Part shown: in pieces, positions 47,435 through 56,510 of the stretch | Layout: every line of letters starts with the position of its first letter | Position numbering within the stretch: the stretch's first letter is position 1 | Source of the DNA: CAIWHR01 sp963741355 | Lineage (GTDB): Bacteria > Pseudomonadota > Gammaproteobacteria > Burkholderiales > Casimicrobiaceae | Assembly (NCBI GenBank): GCA_963741355.1 | Contig: CAVUIG010000019.1 | Span: 1-64,000, forward strand | Direction: 5' to 3' | DNA length: 64,000 nucleotides | The notes under the pieces: generated by a model | Database searches by the model: none | What the model saw: only the letters and a program-made list of their open reading frames with translations | Told to the model about the DNA's origin: nothing | Made by a program: the position numbers and the translations under genes

Positions 47435-47635
47435 ATGAAGATCATCGTCGTTGCCGCGCTGATCGCGGTCGTCGTCAGCCTGGGATCGGCGCTCTACTAT
47501 CTCTATCGCGACAAGGGCGAGGGCACGCGCATGGTCCGGATGCTCGCGATCCGGGTGGCGCTTTCGGTCGGCCTCGTCGCTTTCCTCGTGATTTCGTACT
47601 ACATGGGCTGGATCGGTCCGCAGGGGCTGCGGTAG
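47435..47635 (+). CDS. Small twin-transmembrane protein (DUF2909-like)
   Basis: 66 residues, MKIIVVAALIAVVVSLGSAL then YYLYRDKGEGTRMVRMLAIR and VALSVGLVAFLVISYYMGWI. Two membrane helices joined by a basic cytoplasmic loop, matching the DUF2909 or twin transmembrane family, which regularly sits between surf1 and coxC in betaproteobacteria. Function unknown; an oxidase-related role is inferred from conserved position. Divergent from surf1, 46 bases apart. Confidence 0.85.
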   Translation: MKIIVVAALIAVVVSLGSALYYLYRDKGEGTRMVRMLAIRVALSVGLVAFLVISYYMGWIGPQGLR

Positions 47636-47653
47636 CGGCGCTATTCGGAGCAA

Positions 47654-47683
47654 AAAAGGCCGCGCGGTTTCGCGCGGCCTTTT
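47654..47683. terminator. Bidirectional intrinsic terminator
   Basis: A 13-bp stem (47654-47666 with 47671-47683) and a GTTT loop, with A-rich left flank and T-rich right flank, so it ends both the plus-strand small protein gene (stop 47635) and the minus-strand coxC transcript (stop 47712). Confidence 0.9.
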
Positions 47684-47711
47684 CTATGTAGACATGCGTT
47701 ACGTCATCCGG

Positions 47712-48572
47712 TTAAAGCCAATAGACGAGAATGAACAGCATCAGCCAGACGACGTCGACGAAGTGCCAGTACCATGCCGCGGCCTCGAACCCGAAATGAT
47801 GCTTGGGCGTGAAGTGGCCGCGCATGATCCGCACCAGCATCACGGTCAGCATGATCGCGCCGATCGTGACGTGCGCCCCGTGGAACCCCGTCAGCATGAA
47901 GAACGTCGAGCCATAGACGCCGGTCGAGAGCTTGAGGTTGAGCTCGGTGTAGGCATGGTGGTACTCGTATCCCTGGAAGAACAGGAACGTGAACCCGAGC
48001 GCGATCGTCGCGAACAGCCACAGCTTGAGCGGGCCGCGATTGCCGGCCTTCAGCGCGTGGTGCGCCATCGTGATCGTGAAGCCCGATGACAGGAGGATGA
48101 TCGTGTTGAGGAGCGGGATGCCCATCGCGCCCATGGGCGTGAACTGCTCCTTGATGTACGGGCCGACGGTCGGCCAGCCGGACGTGTAGTCGGGCCAGAG
48201 CAGCTTCGATCCGAGGCTGCCGAGATCGGGAACGGAAAGGTTGCGGACGTAGAAGAGCGCGCCGAAGAACGCCGCGAAGAACATCACCTCGGAGAAGATG
48301 AACCAGCTCATGCTCCAGCGGAACGAGAGGTCGACCCGGTGGTTGTACTTGTGCCCCTCGGACTCGCCGATCACGGTGCCGAACCAGCCGAACAGCATCA
48401 CGAGCAGGATGCCGAATCCGGTCGCGCAGAGCCACGGGCCGGCCGGATGGCTGTTGACCCACAGCGCGGCGCCGAAGGCGAGGAACAGCAGCGCGAGCGA
48501 GCCGGTGATCGGCCAGTGCGACGGCTGCGGGACGAAGTAATACGGCTTGGCGCCGGGGTCTGCTGCGCTCAT
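47712..48572 (-). CDS. ctaE: Cytochrome c oxidase subunit III (cluster 1)
   Basis: Intact, 286 residues. Seven helices, N terminus MSAADPGAKPYYFVPQPSHW, SFRWSMSWFIFSEVMFFAAF, GYEYHHAYTELNLKLSTGVY, MLTGFHGAHVTIGAIML and the C-terminal FEAAAWYWHFVDVVWLMLFI, all subunit III hallmarks including the buried HFVDVVW block. It stabilises proton uptake by subunit I of the aa3/caa3 oxidase. Last gene of cluster 1; ctaG lies upstream, 58 bases away. Confidence 0.97.
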   Translation of the reverse strand: MSAADPGAKPYYFVPQPSHWPITGSLALLFLAFGAALWVNSHPAGPWLCATGFGILLVMLFGWFGTVIGESEGHKYNHRVDLSFRWSMSWFIFSEVMFFAAFFGALFYVRNLSVPDLGSLGSKLLWPDYTSGWPTVGPYIKEQFTPMGAMGIPLLNTIILLSSGFTITMAHHALKAGNRGPLKLWLFATIALGFTFLFFQGYEYHHAYTELNLKLSTGVYGSTFFMLTGFHGAHVTIGAIMLTVMLVRIMRGHFTPKHHFGFEAAAWYWHFVDVVWLMLFILVYWL

Positions 48573-48629
48573 CGGGAGGAACCTCTTTCGCGTTGGGCCG
48601 GCGCCGTTCCGGGGCGCCCGTCGCCGGGA

Positions 48630-49187
48630 TTATGTCTTGTCGGCACCTTCGACCTCGAAGAACGTGTACGAGAGCGTGATCGTCGCGACGTCGCGGGGCA
48701 GCTTCGGGTCGACGACGAACACCACCGGCATCTGCCGACGCTCGCCCGCCTGCAGCGTCTGCCTGGCGAAGCAGAAACACTCGAGCTTCTGGAAATACTG
48801 CGCGGCGTCGGGAGGGCCGTAGCTCGGGATCGCCTGTCCCGTCATCGGCCGGTCGGTGGTGTTGGCGATCTCGAACATCGCCTGCCGGACCTCGCCCGGA
48901 TGCACGCCGATGATCGGCTCGAGCGGCCGGAACGTCCACGGCAGCTTGCGCACGTTCGAATCGAATTCGATGCGCACGGTGCGCGTCGCGTCGACCTGGG
49001 TGCTGCGGACGTCGTCCGCGCGGTCGATGTTGCGCAGGCCCGTCGCCTCGCAGATCCTCTCGTAGAACGGCACGAGCGCGTAGCCGAATCCGAACATCGC
49101 GACGGCGACCACGCCGAGCTTCAACAAGAGCGTCCGGTTGGACCGGCGCCTCTCGTCATGCATTCCGCCTGGCGTGACTGCGCTCAT
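48630..49187 (-). CDS. ctaG: Cytochrome c oxidase assembly protein CtaG/Cox11
   Basis: Intact, 185 residues. One membrane helix (LLLKLGVVAVAMFGFGYALV), then the periplasmic immunoglobulin-like copper domain: VRIEFDSNVRKLPWTFRPLE and KLECFCFARQTLQAGERRQM, where CFCF carries the copper ligands, and LPRDVATITLSYTFFE. Inserts CuB into subunit I. Start overlaps the stop of the small gene upstream (ATGA at 49184-49187). Confidence 0.96.
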   Translation of the reverse strand: MSAVTPGGMHDERRRSNRTLLLKLGVVAVAMFGFGYALVPFYERICEATGLRNIDRADDVRSTQVDATRTVRIEFDSNVRKLPWTFRPLEPIIGVHPGEVRQAMFEIANTTDRPMTGQAIPSYGPPDAAQYFQKLECFCFARQTLQAGERRQMPVVFVVDPKLPRDVATITLSYTFFEVEGADKT

Positions 49188-49503
49188 CTGCGCGGCCCCC
49201 GCGCCGGCTGAGACGGATCGAAATCATCCTGCGGTCGGCCGCCACCGTCGCCCGGGAATGCGCCCCCGAGCGGCGGCCCTTGCCACCCTCGCTCGCGCGG
49301 AGATTTCTTCCGATCGCGACGACCAGAAACAGCAGCACCGCAGCTCCCATGACACTGATGCCGGTCGTCGGTCCGCCCATGAAACGCGCGGCGATGATGC
49401 CGAAGAAGAACACGCACGTCACCGACGCGAGGACGATCGCCACGCGCCTGTTGGCAGACTTGCGCCGCGCCGCTTCCGCGATGTCGATATTCTCCACGCT
49501 CAT
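49184..49503 (-). CDS. Small membrane protein between coxA and ctaG
   Basis: Start ATG at 49503 (MSVENIDIAEAARRKSANRR). Two hydrophobic segments (VAIVLASVTCVFFFGIIAAR and ISVMGAAVLLFLVVAIG). The first resembles the oxidase small assembly proteins usually found here, but this protein is longer (about 106 residues). Two frames compete for the 3' end; the one stopping at 49184 overlaps the ctaG start and gives the likelier end, implying one frame change near 49,300. Confidence 0.55.
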
Positions 49504-49538
49504 CCCATTCGCTCGAGCGGCCGCCGGGGCCGCCCGGG

Positions 49539-51141
49539 TCACTTGATCAACGGCGGCGTTTCCCACGTGTGGTACGGCGCCGGCGAAGGCACGGTCCACT
49601 CGAGCGTGTCGGCGCCATCCCACGGTTTCGCGGGCGCCTTCGCGCCCTTGCCCATGATGCATTTCAGCACCGCCCAGAGGAAGATGAGCTGCGTCGCCCC
49701 GAACCAGAACGCGCCGATCGACGAGATCATGTTCCAGTCGGCGAACTGCTGCGCGTAATCGGGAATCCGCCTCGGCATGCCCGCGAGGCCGAGGAAGTGC
49801 ATCGGAAAGAACGTGACGTTGAACGAGAGCATCGACGACCAGAAGTGGAGCTTGCCGAGCCTCTCGTCGTACATCGTGCCCGTCCATTTCGGGATCCAGT
49901 AGTACACGCCGCCGAAGAACGCGAACAGGCTGCCGGCCACCATCACGTAGTGGAAATGGGCGACGACGTAGTACGTGTCCTGCATCTGGACGTCGACCGG
50001 CATGACGGCGAGGACGAGTCCCGGTGAAGCCGCCCAGCGTGAACAGGAAGAGGAAGCCGATCGCGAACAGCATCGGCGTCTCGAAGGAGAGCGAGCCCCG
50101 CCACATCGTCGCGACCCAGTTGAAGACCTTCACTCCCGTCGGCACCGCGATCAGCATCGTCGCGTACATGAAGAACAGGATCCCGGCCGCCGGCAGCCCG
50201 GTCGTGAACATGTGGTGCGCCCAGACGACGAACGACAGTATCGCGATGCCGGCGACCGCGTACACCATCGACGCATAGCCGAACAGCGGCTTGCGCGAGA
50301 ACGTCGGGATGATCTGCGAGATGATGCCGAACGCGGGCAGGATGATGATGTAGACCTCGGGATGCCCGAAGAACCAGAACACGTGCTGGAACAGCACCGG
50401 GTCGCCGCCGCCCGCCGCGTTGAAGAAATTGGTGCCGAAATGGCGGTCGGTGAGCAGCATCGTCACCGCGCCGGCGAGCACCGGCATCACGGCGATCAGC
50501 AGGTACGCGGTGATGAGCCACGTCCAGCAGAAGAGCGGCATCCGCATCAGCGTCAGGCCCGGCGCGCGCATGTTGAGGATCGTCGTGATGATGTTGATCG
50601 AGCCCATGATCGACGACGCGCCCATGATGTGGATCGCGAAGATCGCGAAGTCCATCCCCATGCCCTGCTGGACCGTGAGCGGCGGATAGAGCGTCCAGCC
50701 GGCGCCGACCGCGCCGCCGGGAACGAACAGCGACGTGACGAGCAGGATCGCCGCCGGCGGAAGCAGCCAGAAGCTCCAGTTGTTCATCCGCGCGAACGCC
50801 ATGTCCGGCGCGCCGATCATCAGCGGGATCTGCCAGTTGGCGAACCCGACCGCCGCCGGCATGATCGCGCCGAACACCATGATGAGCCCGTGCAGCGACG
50901 TCATCTGGTTGAATCGCTCCGGGTCGAGGATCTGCAGCCCCGGCTCGAACAGCTCGGCGCGGATCAGCATCGCCATCGTCCCGCCCACGAGGAACATCGC
51001 GAACGAGAACCACAGGTACATCGTGCCGATGTCCTTGTGATTGGTCGTCGTGATCCAGCGCATGATCCCGGTCGGGTGGTGCGCGTGATCGTCGTGCGTG
51101 TGGCCGTAGTCGGGCGCGAGATCGTGCGAAGCGCTGCTCAT
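49539..51141 (-). CDS. ctaD: Cytochrome c oxidase subunit I (cluster 1)
   Basis: Start ATG at 51141 (MSSASHDLAPDYGHTHDDHA). Heme-copper oxidase subunit I: heme a ligand in SLHGLIMVFGAIMPA, CuB and the cross-linked Tyr in QHVFWFFGHPEVYIIILPAF with Glu of the D-channel, VVWAHHMFTTG (CuB His pair) and, after one frame change near 50,030, VVAHFHYVMVAGSLFAFFGG (heme a3 and heme a ligands). The HPEVY Glu places it in the A1 group. C terminus PYHTWETPPLIK. About 534 codons. The single break in so conserved a protein is most likely a sequencing error. Confidence 0.96.
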
Positions 51142-51223
51142 TGCGTGCTCCTGGACATTGCGTCGATTTCCCGGGCCGCGGATGTATCAGTGTTGCGCCC
51201 GTCGTGGCAGAGGAACGGACGCG

Positions 51224-52368
51224 TCATGACCGCCCCGCCTTGACATCGGACGGTTGCACCGCTTCTCCCGTCTTGTTCCCCCAGCTGTTGCGCGTGTACG
51301 TGATCACCGCGGCGAGATCGATGTCGGAGAGCTGTTTCCACGCGACCATCGCCGTCTGCTTGCCGTCGCGCTCGACGCCGTTCAGCACCGTCTTGATCTG
51401 GCCTTCCTTCGGTCCGGTGACGACCCGGGACCCGTCGAGCGCCGGGAACGACCCGGGAACGCCCTTGCCGGTCGGCTGGTGGCACGCGGCGCAATTGGCG
51501 GTGTAGACCTTCTCGCCCCGCGAAACGAGCTCGGCGATGTTCCAGACCTTGTTCGGATCGTCGGCCGCCGCCATGAACTTCTTCTTCTGCGCGTCAACCC
51601 ACCTCGCGTAATCCTCCTTCGACTTCACTTCGACGACGATCGGCATGAAGCCGTGCTCCTTGCCGCAGAGCTCCGCGCACTGGCCGCGATAGGTGCCGAT
51701 CTTCTCGGCCCTGAACCAGCTGTCGCGGACGAAGCCGGGAATCGCGTCCTGCTTCACGCCGAACGCCGGCACCCACCAGCGTGGATGACGTCGCCCGCGG
51801 TGATGAGGACGCGCACTTTCGCGTTGACCGGGACCACCATCGGGTTGTCGACCTCGAGCAGATAGTGCTCGCCCTTGGGCTCCCTGTTCTCGATCTGCGC
51901 CAGGGGCGTCGAGAGACTGGAGTAGAAGCCGAAGCCTTCGTCGAGGTAGTCGTAGTTCCATTTCCACTGGTACCCGGTGACCTTGACGGTCAGGTCCGGC
52001 GCCGAGGTGTCCTTCATCGCCAGGATGGTCTTGGTCGCGGGGAACGCCATGAACAGCAGGATGAGGAACGGGATGACCGTCCAGATGATCTCGACCAGCG
52101 CGTTCTCGTGGAACGGGTGCGCTTGATGGCCCAGCGATTTCCGGTGCCTGAAAATCGAATAGAACATCACGCCGAAGACGCCGACGAAGATGACGACGCA
52201 GACCCAGAAGATGAACGAATGCAGATCGAACATCTGCCGCGCGATCGGCGTCACCGGCGGCTGCAGGTTCCAGTCCGGCATGGCCAGCGCCGCACCCGGC
52301 GCGGCGAATGCCGCCGCGAGGCCCATTCCCATGAGCCGGTGGCCCGGCTTCGTCTCAGTGCGCAACAT
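51224..52368 (-). CDS. ctaC: Cytochrome c oxidase subunit II with one cytochrome c domain (cluster 1)
   Basis: Start ATG at 52368 (MLRTETKPGHRLMGMGLAAA) with signal sequence to ALA. Two membrane helices (SFIFWVCVVIFVGVFGVMFY, VEIIWTVIPFLILLFMAFPA), then the CuA cupredoxin with TGYQWKWNYDY and, after one frame change near 51,775, GQCAELCGKEHGFMPI (CX3CX3HX2M). A C-terminal cytochrome c follows: VYTANCAACHQPTGKGVPGS with a distal AMVAWKQLSD. This is the caa3-like layout. About 381 codons. It begins cluster 1; the 377 bases upstream (52369-52745) hold no gene. Confidence 0.94.
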
Positions 52369-52745
52369 GCATCCCTCGATTGCGTCGTTCAGTCGTCTTG
52401 AAATACATCGCCCGTGCCGGCTCGGCCGCGCGCTTGTCGGCCGCGTCGCGGTCCGCCCGGACACAAAATCACGGGGCACCGTCCGGCGACGATCGTGTCG
52501 TGTGGTCAGACGGAAATGGCAGGCAGCGCGCCGCGACCGGTTGGTCGGTCGGCGCGCCATCAGCACTCGTCGCGCAGGATTGCTGGAAACGGCGCCGGAT
52601 TCTAGCACGGATGCAGCGTATCCGCGCCAGCCGTGGGGTGATGTCAGTTCACGCGTGCGCCGACAGTTCGCGCGGACGTCTCGCCCGCTGCCGCGCCGTC
52701 CGCGAAGCCCTCGGTTGGCACTCGCGAAGGTCGTGCGAATTGGTC
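52369..52745. other. Gene-free interval between the two oxidase clusters
   Basis: About 380 bases between the cluster 2 last gene and the coxB start of cluster 1, both minus strand. No gene, RNA or clear terminator is seen. It must contain the cluster 1 promoter; no convincing core hexamers are visible. Confidence 0.4.
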
Positions 52746-53204
52746 CTAATGCGGCATCGGCACTATAGCTGTCGCGGGCAGCGGCTGTTTCGCCGGCGCT
52801 GGATGTTCTGCCGTCGCGGCGGGCGGCGGTCCGAAGAAGATTTCCCTGGTGAGGAACGTGTAGCCCCCCTCGATCGCGCCGATGCCCATCAGCACCATCA
52901 GCACGAGCGGCGGGACCAAGATTACGTACACCATGGCGAGCCGCTCCCACAGCATGTGCATGAAGACGGCGACGATCAGCCCGGCCTTCAGCAGCATGAA
53001 CGTGAGGATCAGGAACCACCGCATGTAGCCCTGAAAACCGAAGTAATCGACACAGTACGAGGCGGCGGAAAGGACGAACAGCAATCCCCAGATCTTGAAA
53101 TAGATGCCGAGCGGATGCTGTTGCCCGACCTCGTGATGCGTCGCCCCGGCCGCGGCGTGCGGTTGCCCCGCGGCGGGATGATGCTGTCCCTCTGCATGTG
53201 CCAT
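52746..53204 (-). CDS. Cytochrome c oxidase subunit IV-like protein (cluster 2)
   Basis: Intact, 152 residues. A His/Ala-rich N terminus (MAHAEGQHHPAAGQPHAAAG, then HHEVG), followed by three helices (IYFKIWGLLFVLSAASYCVD, WFLILTFMLLKAGLIVAVFM with HMLWERLAMVYVILVPPLVL) typical of prokaryotic subunit IV/CtaF-like proteins. C terminus is Pro-rich. Usually supports assembly of the caa3 core. Last gene of cluster 2, 8 bases after subunit III. Confidence 0.85.
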   Translation of the reverse strand: MAHAEGQHHPAAGQPHAAAGATHHEVGQQHPLGIYFKIWGLLFVLSAASYCVDYFGFQGYMRWFLILTFMLLKAGLIVAVFMHMLWERLAMVYVILVPPLVLMVLMGIGAIEGGYTFLTREIFFGPPPAATAEHPAPAKQPLPATAIVPMPH

Positions 53205-53211
53205 GGCTGCC

Positions 53212-53931
53212 CTACCAGAGATAGAAGACTGCGAAGATGAACACCCACACCAGATCGACGAAGTGCCAGTACAGCCCCATGGTCTCGACGATCTCGTAGT
53301 TGCCCTTCCTGCCGGTCATGAAGCCCGGCCTCTGCTTGTCGAGGTCTCCCCGCAGCACCTTGATCGCGACGATGATGAGGAAGATCACGCCGATCGACAC
53401 GTGCGTGCCGTGGAAGCCGGTGATCATGAAGAAGCTCGCGCCGAACTGCGCGGCGCCCATGGGATTGCCCCAGGGACGTATCCCCTCATGCACGATCAGC
53501 TTGGTCCATTCGAAGGCCTGCATCCCGACGAATGTCGCGCCCAATGCCGCGGTGAGCAGCAAGAAGATAAATGTCTTGACGCGATCTTTTCGATAGCCGA
53601 AGTTCACGGCCAGGACCATCGTCCCGCTGCTGCTGATCAGCACGAACGTCATGATGGCAATCAGGAGGAGCGGGACTTCCGTGCCACCGATCGACAGGCC
53701 GAAGACCTCGCTCGGGTTGGGCCAGGGCGCCGTCGTCGAGATGCGCACCGTCATGTACGAGATCAGGAACGAGCTGAAGATGAACGTGTCGCTCAGCAGG
53801 AAGATCCACATCATCGCCTTGCCCCAGGGGACGTTCTTGAACGCCCGCTGGTCCGAGGACCAGTCGGCGACAATCCCCTGAAGGCCTGGGGCCAGCGCTT
53901 CTGCCGTATCCGTCGACACCGGTTGGTTCAT
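53212..53931 (-). CDS. Cytochrome c oxidase subunit III (cluster 2)
   Basis: Intact, 239 residues, start ATG at 53931 (MNQPVSTDTAEALAPGLQGI). Five-helix type subunit III: WIFLLSDTFIFSSFLISYMT, ALGATFVGMQAFEWTKLIVH, FFMITGFHGTHVSIGVIFLI and YWHFVDLVWVFIFAVFYLW. The five-helix, shorter form differs from the seven-helix protein of cluster 1, so the clusters are not simple duplicates. Lies 14 bases downstream of the other subunit III-like gene. Confidence 0.92.
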   Translation of the reverse strand: MNQPVSTDTAEALAPGLQGIVADWSSDQRAFKNVPWGKAMMWIFLLSDTFIFSSFLISYMTVRISTTAPWPNPSEVFGLSIGGTEVPLLLIAIMTFVLISSSGTMVLAVNFGYRKDRVKTFIFLLLTAALGATFVGMQAFEWTKLIVHEGIRPWGNPMGAAQFGASFFMITGFHGTHVSIGVIFLIIVAIKVLRGDLDKQRPGFMTGRKGNYEIVETMGLYWHFVDLVWVFIFAVFYLW

Positions 53932-53945
53932 ATGGATCGATCCCC

Positions 53946-54617
53946 CTAGTCGTGCGTATGCAACAGGACCGCGAACAAGACCACCCAGACGCCGAGCAGA
54001 TAATGCCAGTACACCGTGCACAGCTGGATGCTCAGGCGAATCGCCTCCGCCTCGGCGCCGCGCAGCACCCGGGCGGTGGCCCTCACCTGAACCCACAGGC
54101 CGCCGAGGAGGTGCAATCCATGCACGGCGGTGAGAAGGAAGAAGAACGAATAGGCGGGATTGGCGGCGAGAAAATACCCCGCGGCGTCCATCTGTTGCCA
54201 CGCCCAGGCCTGTCCGATGAGAAAGCCGAATGTCAGCGCGCCCGCCGCGATCATGCCGCGCTTCACGCGCTCCGGCTCGCTTCGGCTCGCCGCGACGAGC
54301 GTCCACTGCATCGCGACGCTGGCGAGGACCAGCACCACGGTATTCGCCCAGAGCACTCTCGGCAGGGGCAGCCTGACCCAGTCGGTGCCCATCATGCGCA
54401 TGTGATACGCACTGATCAGCAGCGCGAACAGCGAGGTGGCGACCGCGAGAAAGACGCCGAGGCCCACCTTCACCGGAGGCAGCGAAAGCGCGCCGTCGGC
54501 GTGCAGGTTGTCGCCCGCCCGCTGCTCGACCCATGGCGTGACGTTGACCGTCTGCCGAACCAGCCACCAGACGACGACGGCCATGAGGCCGCCCAGGAAG
54601 ATCAACGCGTAGGTCAC
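53946..54617 (-). CDS. Second subunit III-like membrane protein (cluster 2)
   Basis: Intact, 223 residues. Starts MTYALIFLGGLMAVVVWWLV; about six helices, including LGVFLAVATSLFALLISAYH, LWANTVVLVLASVAMQWTLV, FGFLIGQAWAWQQMDAAGYF and LTAVHGLHLLGGLWVQV, ending CTVYWHYLLGVWVVLFAVLL. The HGLHLLGG and WHYLLGVW blocks are divergent subunit III features. It overlaps the subunit I stop by 4 bases. Two subunit III-like proteins in one cluster is a known feature of some alternative oxidases. Confidence 0.85.
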   Translation of the reverse strand: MTYALIFLGGLMAVVVWWLVRQTVNVTPWVEQRAGDNLHADGALSLPPVKVGLGVFLAVATSLFALLISAYHMRMMGTDWVRLPLPRVLWANTVVLVLASVAMQWTLVAASRSEPERVKRGMIAAGALTFGFLIGQAWAWQQMDAAGYFLAANPAYSFFFLLTAVHGLHLLGGLWVQVRATARVLRGAEAEAIRLSIQLCTVYWHYLLGVWVVLFAVLLHTHD

Positions 54618-56461
54618 GAGTGCGCGCCGCCGGCGGGTTGCGGGTTGGCGGCGGTGAATGCGTGCGCGCCGAGATCGCCCGCATCGGGAGTCTTCTCGAG
54701 GCCCTGGGTCTTCTTGCCCGGCGGCTGATTCTGCGGGATGAAGTCCTCGGCCGCGCCGGGCACGCTGTAGTCATAGGCCCAGCGATAGACCACCGGCAGC
54801 GTCGGACCGAAGTTGCCGTGCTTCGGAGGCGTGTCGGCGGTCTGCCATTCCAGCGTCGTGGCGCGCCACGGATTCGGGCCGGACGGCTTGCCCTTGAAAT
54901 AGCTCCAGATCAGGTTGTAGATGAACACGACCTGAACGACTCCGACGATGAGCGCGGCAATGGTGATCGCGACGTTCAGCTGCTGCGCCGACTCCGGCAT
55001 GAAGACCGTGGTTCCCATCGCGTAATACCGCCGCGGCACGCCCAGGAAGCCCAGGTAATGCATCGGATAGTAGATCGCATACGTGCCGAGGAACGTCACC
55101 CAGAAATGAAACCTGCCCATGGTGTCGTTCAGCATCCGTCCCGTGATCTTGGGATACCAGTGGTAGATCGCGCCGAACACGACCAGGATCGGGGACACCG
55201 CCATCACCATGTGGAAGTGCGCGACCACGAACATGGTGCCGGACAGCGGGATGTCCACCGGCACGTTGCCGAGGAACAGGCCCGTGAGCCCGCCGTTGAT
55301 GAACGTGAAGATGAAGCCGATGGCAAACAGCATCGGGACGGTGAAGTGGATGTCGCCCTTCCACAGCGTCAGCACCCAGTTGTAGACCTTGAGCGCCGTG
55401 GGAACCGCGATGATCAGCGTGGTCGTGGCGAAAAAGAATCCGAAGTAGGGATTCATCCCGCTGACGTACATGTGGTGCGCCCACACGATGAAGCTCAGGC
55501 CGCCGATCGCGAGGATCGCCCAGACCATCATCCGATAGCCGAAGATGTTCTTCCGCGCGTTGACGCTGATGAGGTCGGAGACGATGCCGAAGGCCGGCAG
55601 CGCGACGATGTACACCTCGGGATGGCCGAAGAACCAGAACAGGTGCTGGAACAGTATCGGGCTTCCTCCGTTGTAGCCGAGGTGCTCCCCCTTCGAGACG
55701 AGGGCGGGCATGAAGAAGCTCGTTCCGAGCGTGAGGTCGAGCGTCATCATGATCGCGCTGACGAACAACGCCGGGAATGCGAGCAGCGCCAGGATGGTGG
55801 CCATGAAGATGCCCCACACCGTCAGGGGCAGCCGCATCAGCGTCATGCCGCGCGTGCGCGCCTGCAGCACGGTCACCACATAGTTCAACCCGCCCATCGT
55901 GAAGCCGATGATGAAGAATGCGAGCGAGACGAGCATCAGGATGATGCCCCAGTTCGCCCCGGGCGTGCCCGGGAGAATGGCCTGCGGTGGATACAGCGTC
56001 CAGCCGGCGCCGGTGGACCCGCCCGGCACGAAAAAGCTCGCCATCAGCAGCAGCACGGCGAACAGATACACCCAGTAGCTCACCATGTTGACGTAGGGGA
56101 AGACCATGTCGCGGGCGCCCACCATCAGGGGAATGAGGTAGTTGCCGAATCCCCCGAGGAACAGCGCGGTGAGCAGGTAGATCACCATGATCATTCCGTG
56201 CATGGTGACGTACTGAAGGTACGTGGCCGGAGTGATGAACGAGAAGACGTGCGGGAAGCCGAGCTGCAGCCGCATGATTCCCGACAGCACCAGCGCCACC
56301 AGGCCCACGGCAATCGCCGTGATCCCGTACTGGACGGCGATGACCTTGGCGTCCTGGCTCCAGATGTATTTCCCGATGAAGGTCTTCGGATGGTAGAGCT
56401 CCGGCTCCTCGACTTCGGCCGGCCGAACGAAGTCCGACTCGTCATGCGCAACATAGGTCAT
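54614..56461 (-). CDS. Cytochrome c oxidase subunit I (cluster 2)
   Basis: Intact, 615 residues. HGMIMVIYLLTALFLGGFGN (heme a ligand), FQHLFWFFGHPEVYIVALPA (CuB His, cross-linked Tyr, D-channel Glu), VWAHHMYVSGM (CuB His pair) and VVAHFHMVMAVSPILVVFGA (heme ligands). The HPEVY Glu indicates an A1-type pump, as in cluster 1, but sequence differs throughout and it is about 80 residues longer, with C-terminal extension PQNQPPGKKTQGLEKTPDAG. Lies 49 bases downstream of di-heme coxB. Confidence 0.96.
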   Translation of the reverse strand: MTYVAHDESDFVRPAEVEEPELYHPKTFIGKYIWSQDAKVIAVQYGITAIAVGLVALVLSGIMRLQLGFPHVFSFITPATYLQYVTMHGMIMVIYLLTALFLGGFGNYLIPLMVGARDMVFPYVNMVSYWVYLFAVLLLMASFFVPGGSTGAGWTLYPPQAILPGTPGANWGIILMLVSLAFFIIGFTMGGLNYVVTVLQARTRGMTLMRLPLTVWGIFMATILALLAFPALFVSAIMMTLDLTLGTSFFMPALVSKGEHLGYNGGSPILFQHLFWFFGHPEVYIVALPAFGIVSDLISVNARKNIFGYRMMVWAILAIGGLSFIVWAHHMYVSGMNPYFGFFFATTTLIIAVPTALKVYNWVLTLWKGDIHFTVPMLFAIGFIFTFINGGLTGLFLGNVPVDIPLSGTMFVVAHFHMVMAVSPILVVFGAIYHWYPKITGRMLNDTMGRFHFWVTFLGTYAIYYPMHYLGFLGVPRRYYAMGTTVFMPESAQQLNVAITIAALIVGVVQVVFIYNLIWSYFKGKPSGPNPWRATTLEWQTADTPPKHGNFGPTLPVVYRWAYDYSVPGAAEDFIPQNQPPGKKTQGLEKTPDAGDLGAHAFTAANPQPAGGAHS

Positions 56462-56510
56462 CGGTGGTTCCTCTTCGCCAATTCGTCAACCCGGACGATT
56501 CGTCCGCGTC

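Noticed and set aside
49975..51243. Plus-strand frame opposite coxA
   Set aside because: Antisense of the heme-copper oxidase subunit I, rich in Arg and Asp, without a family.
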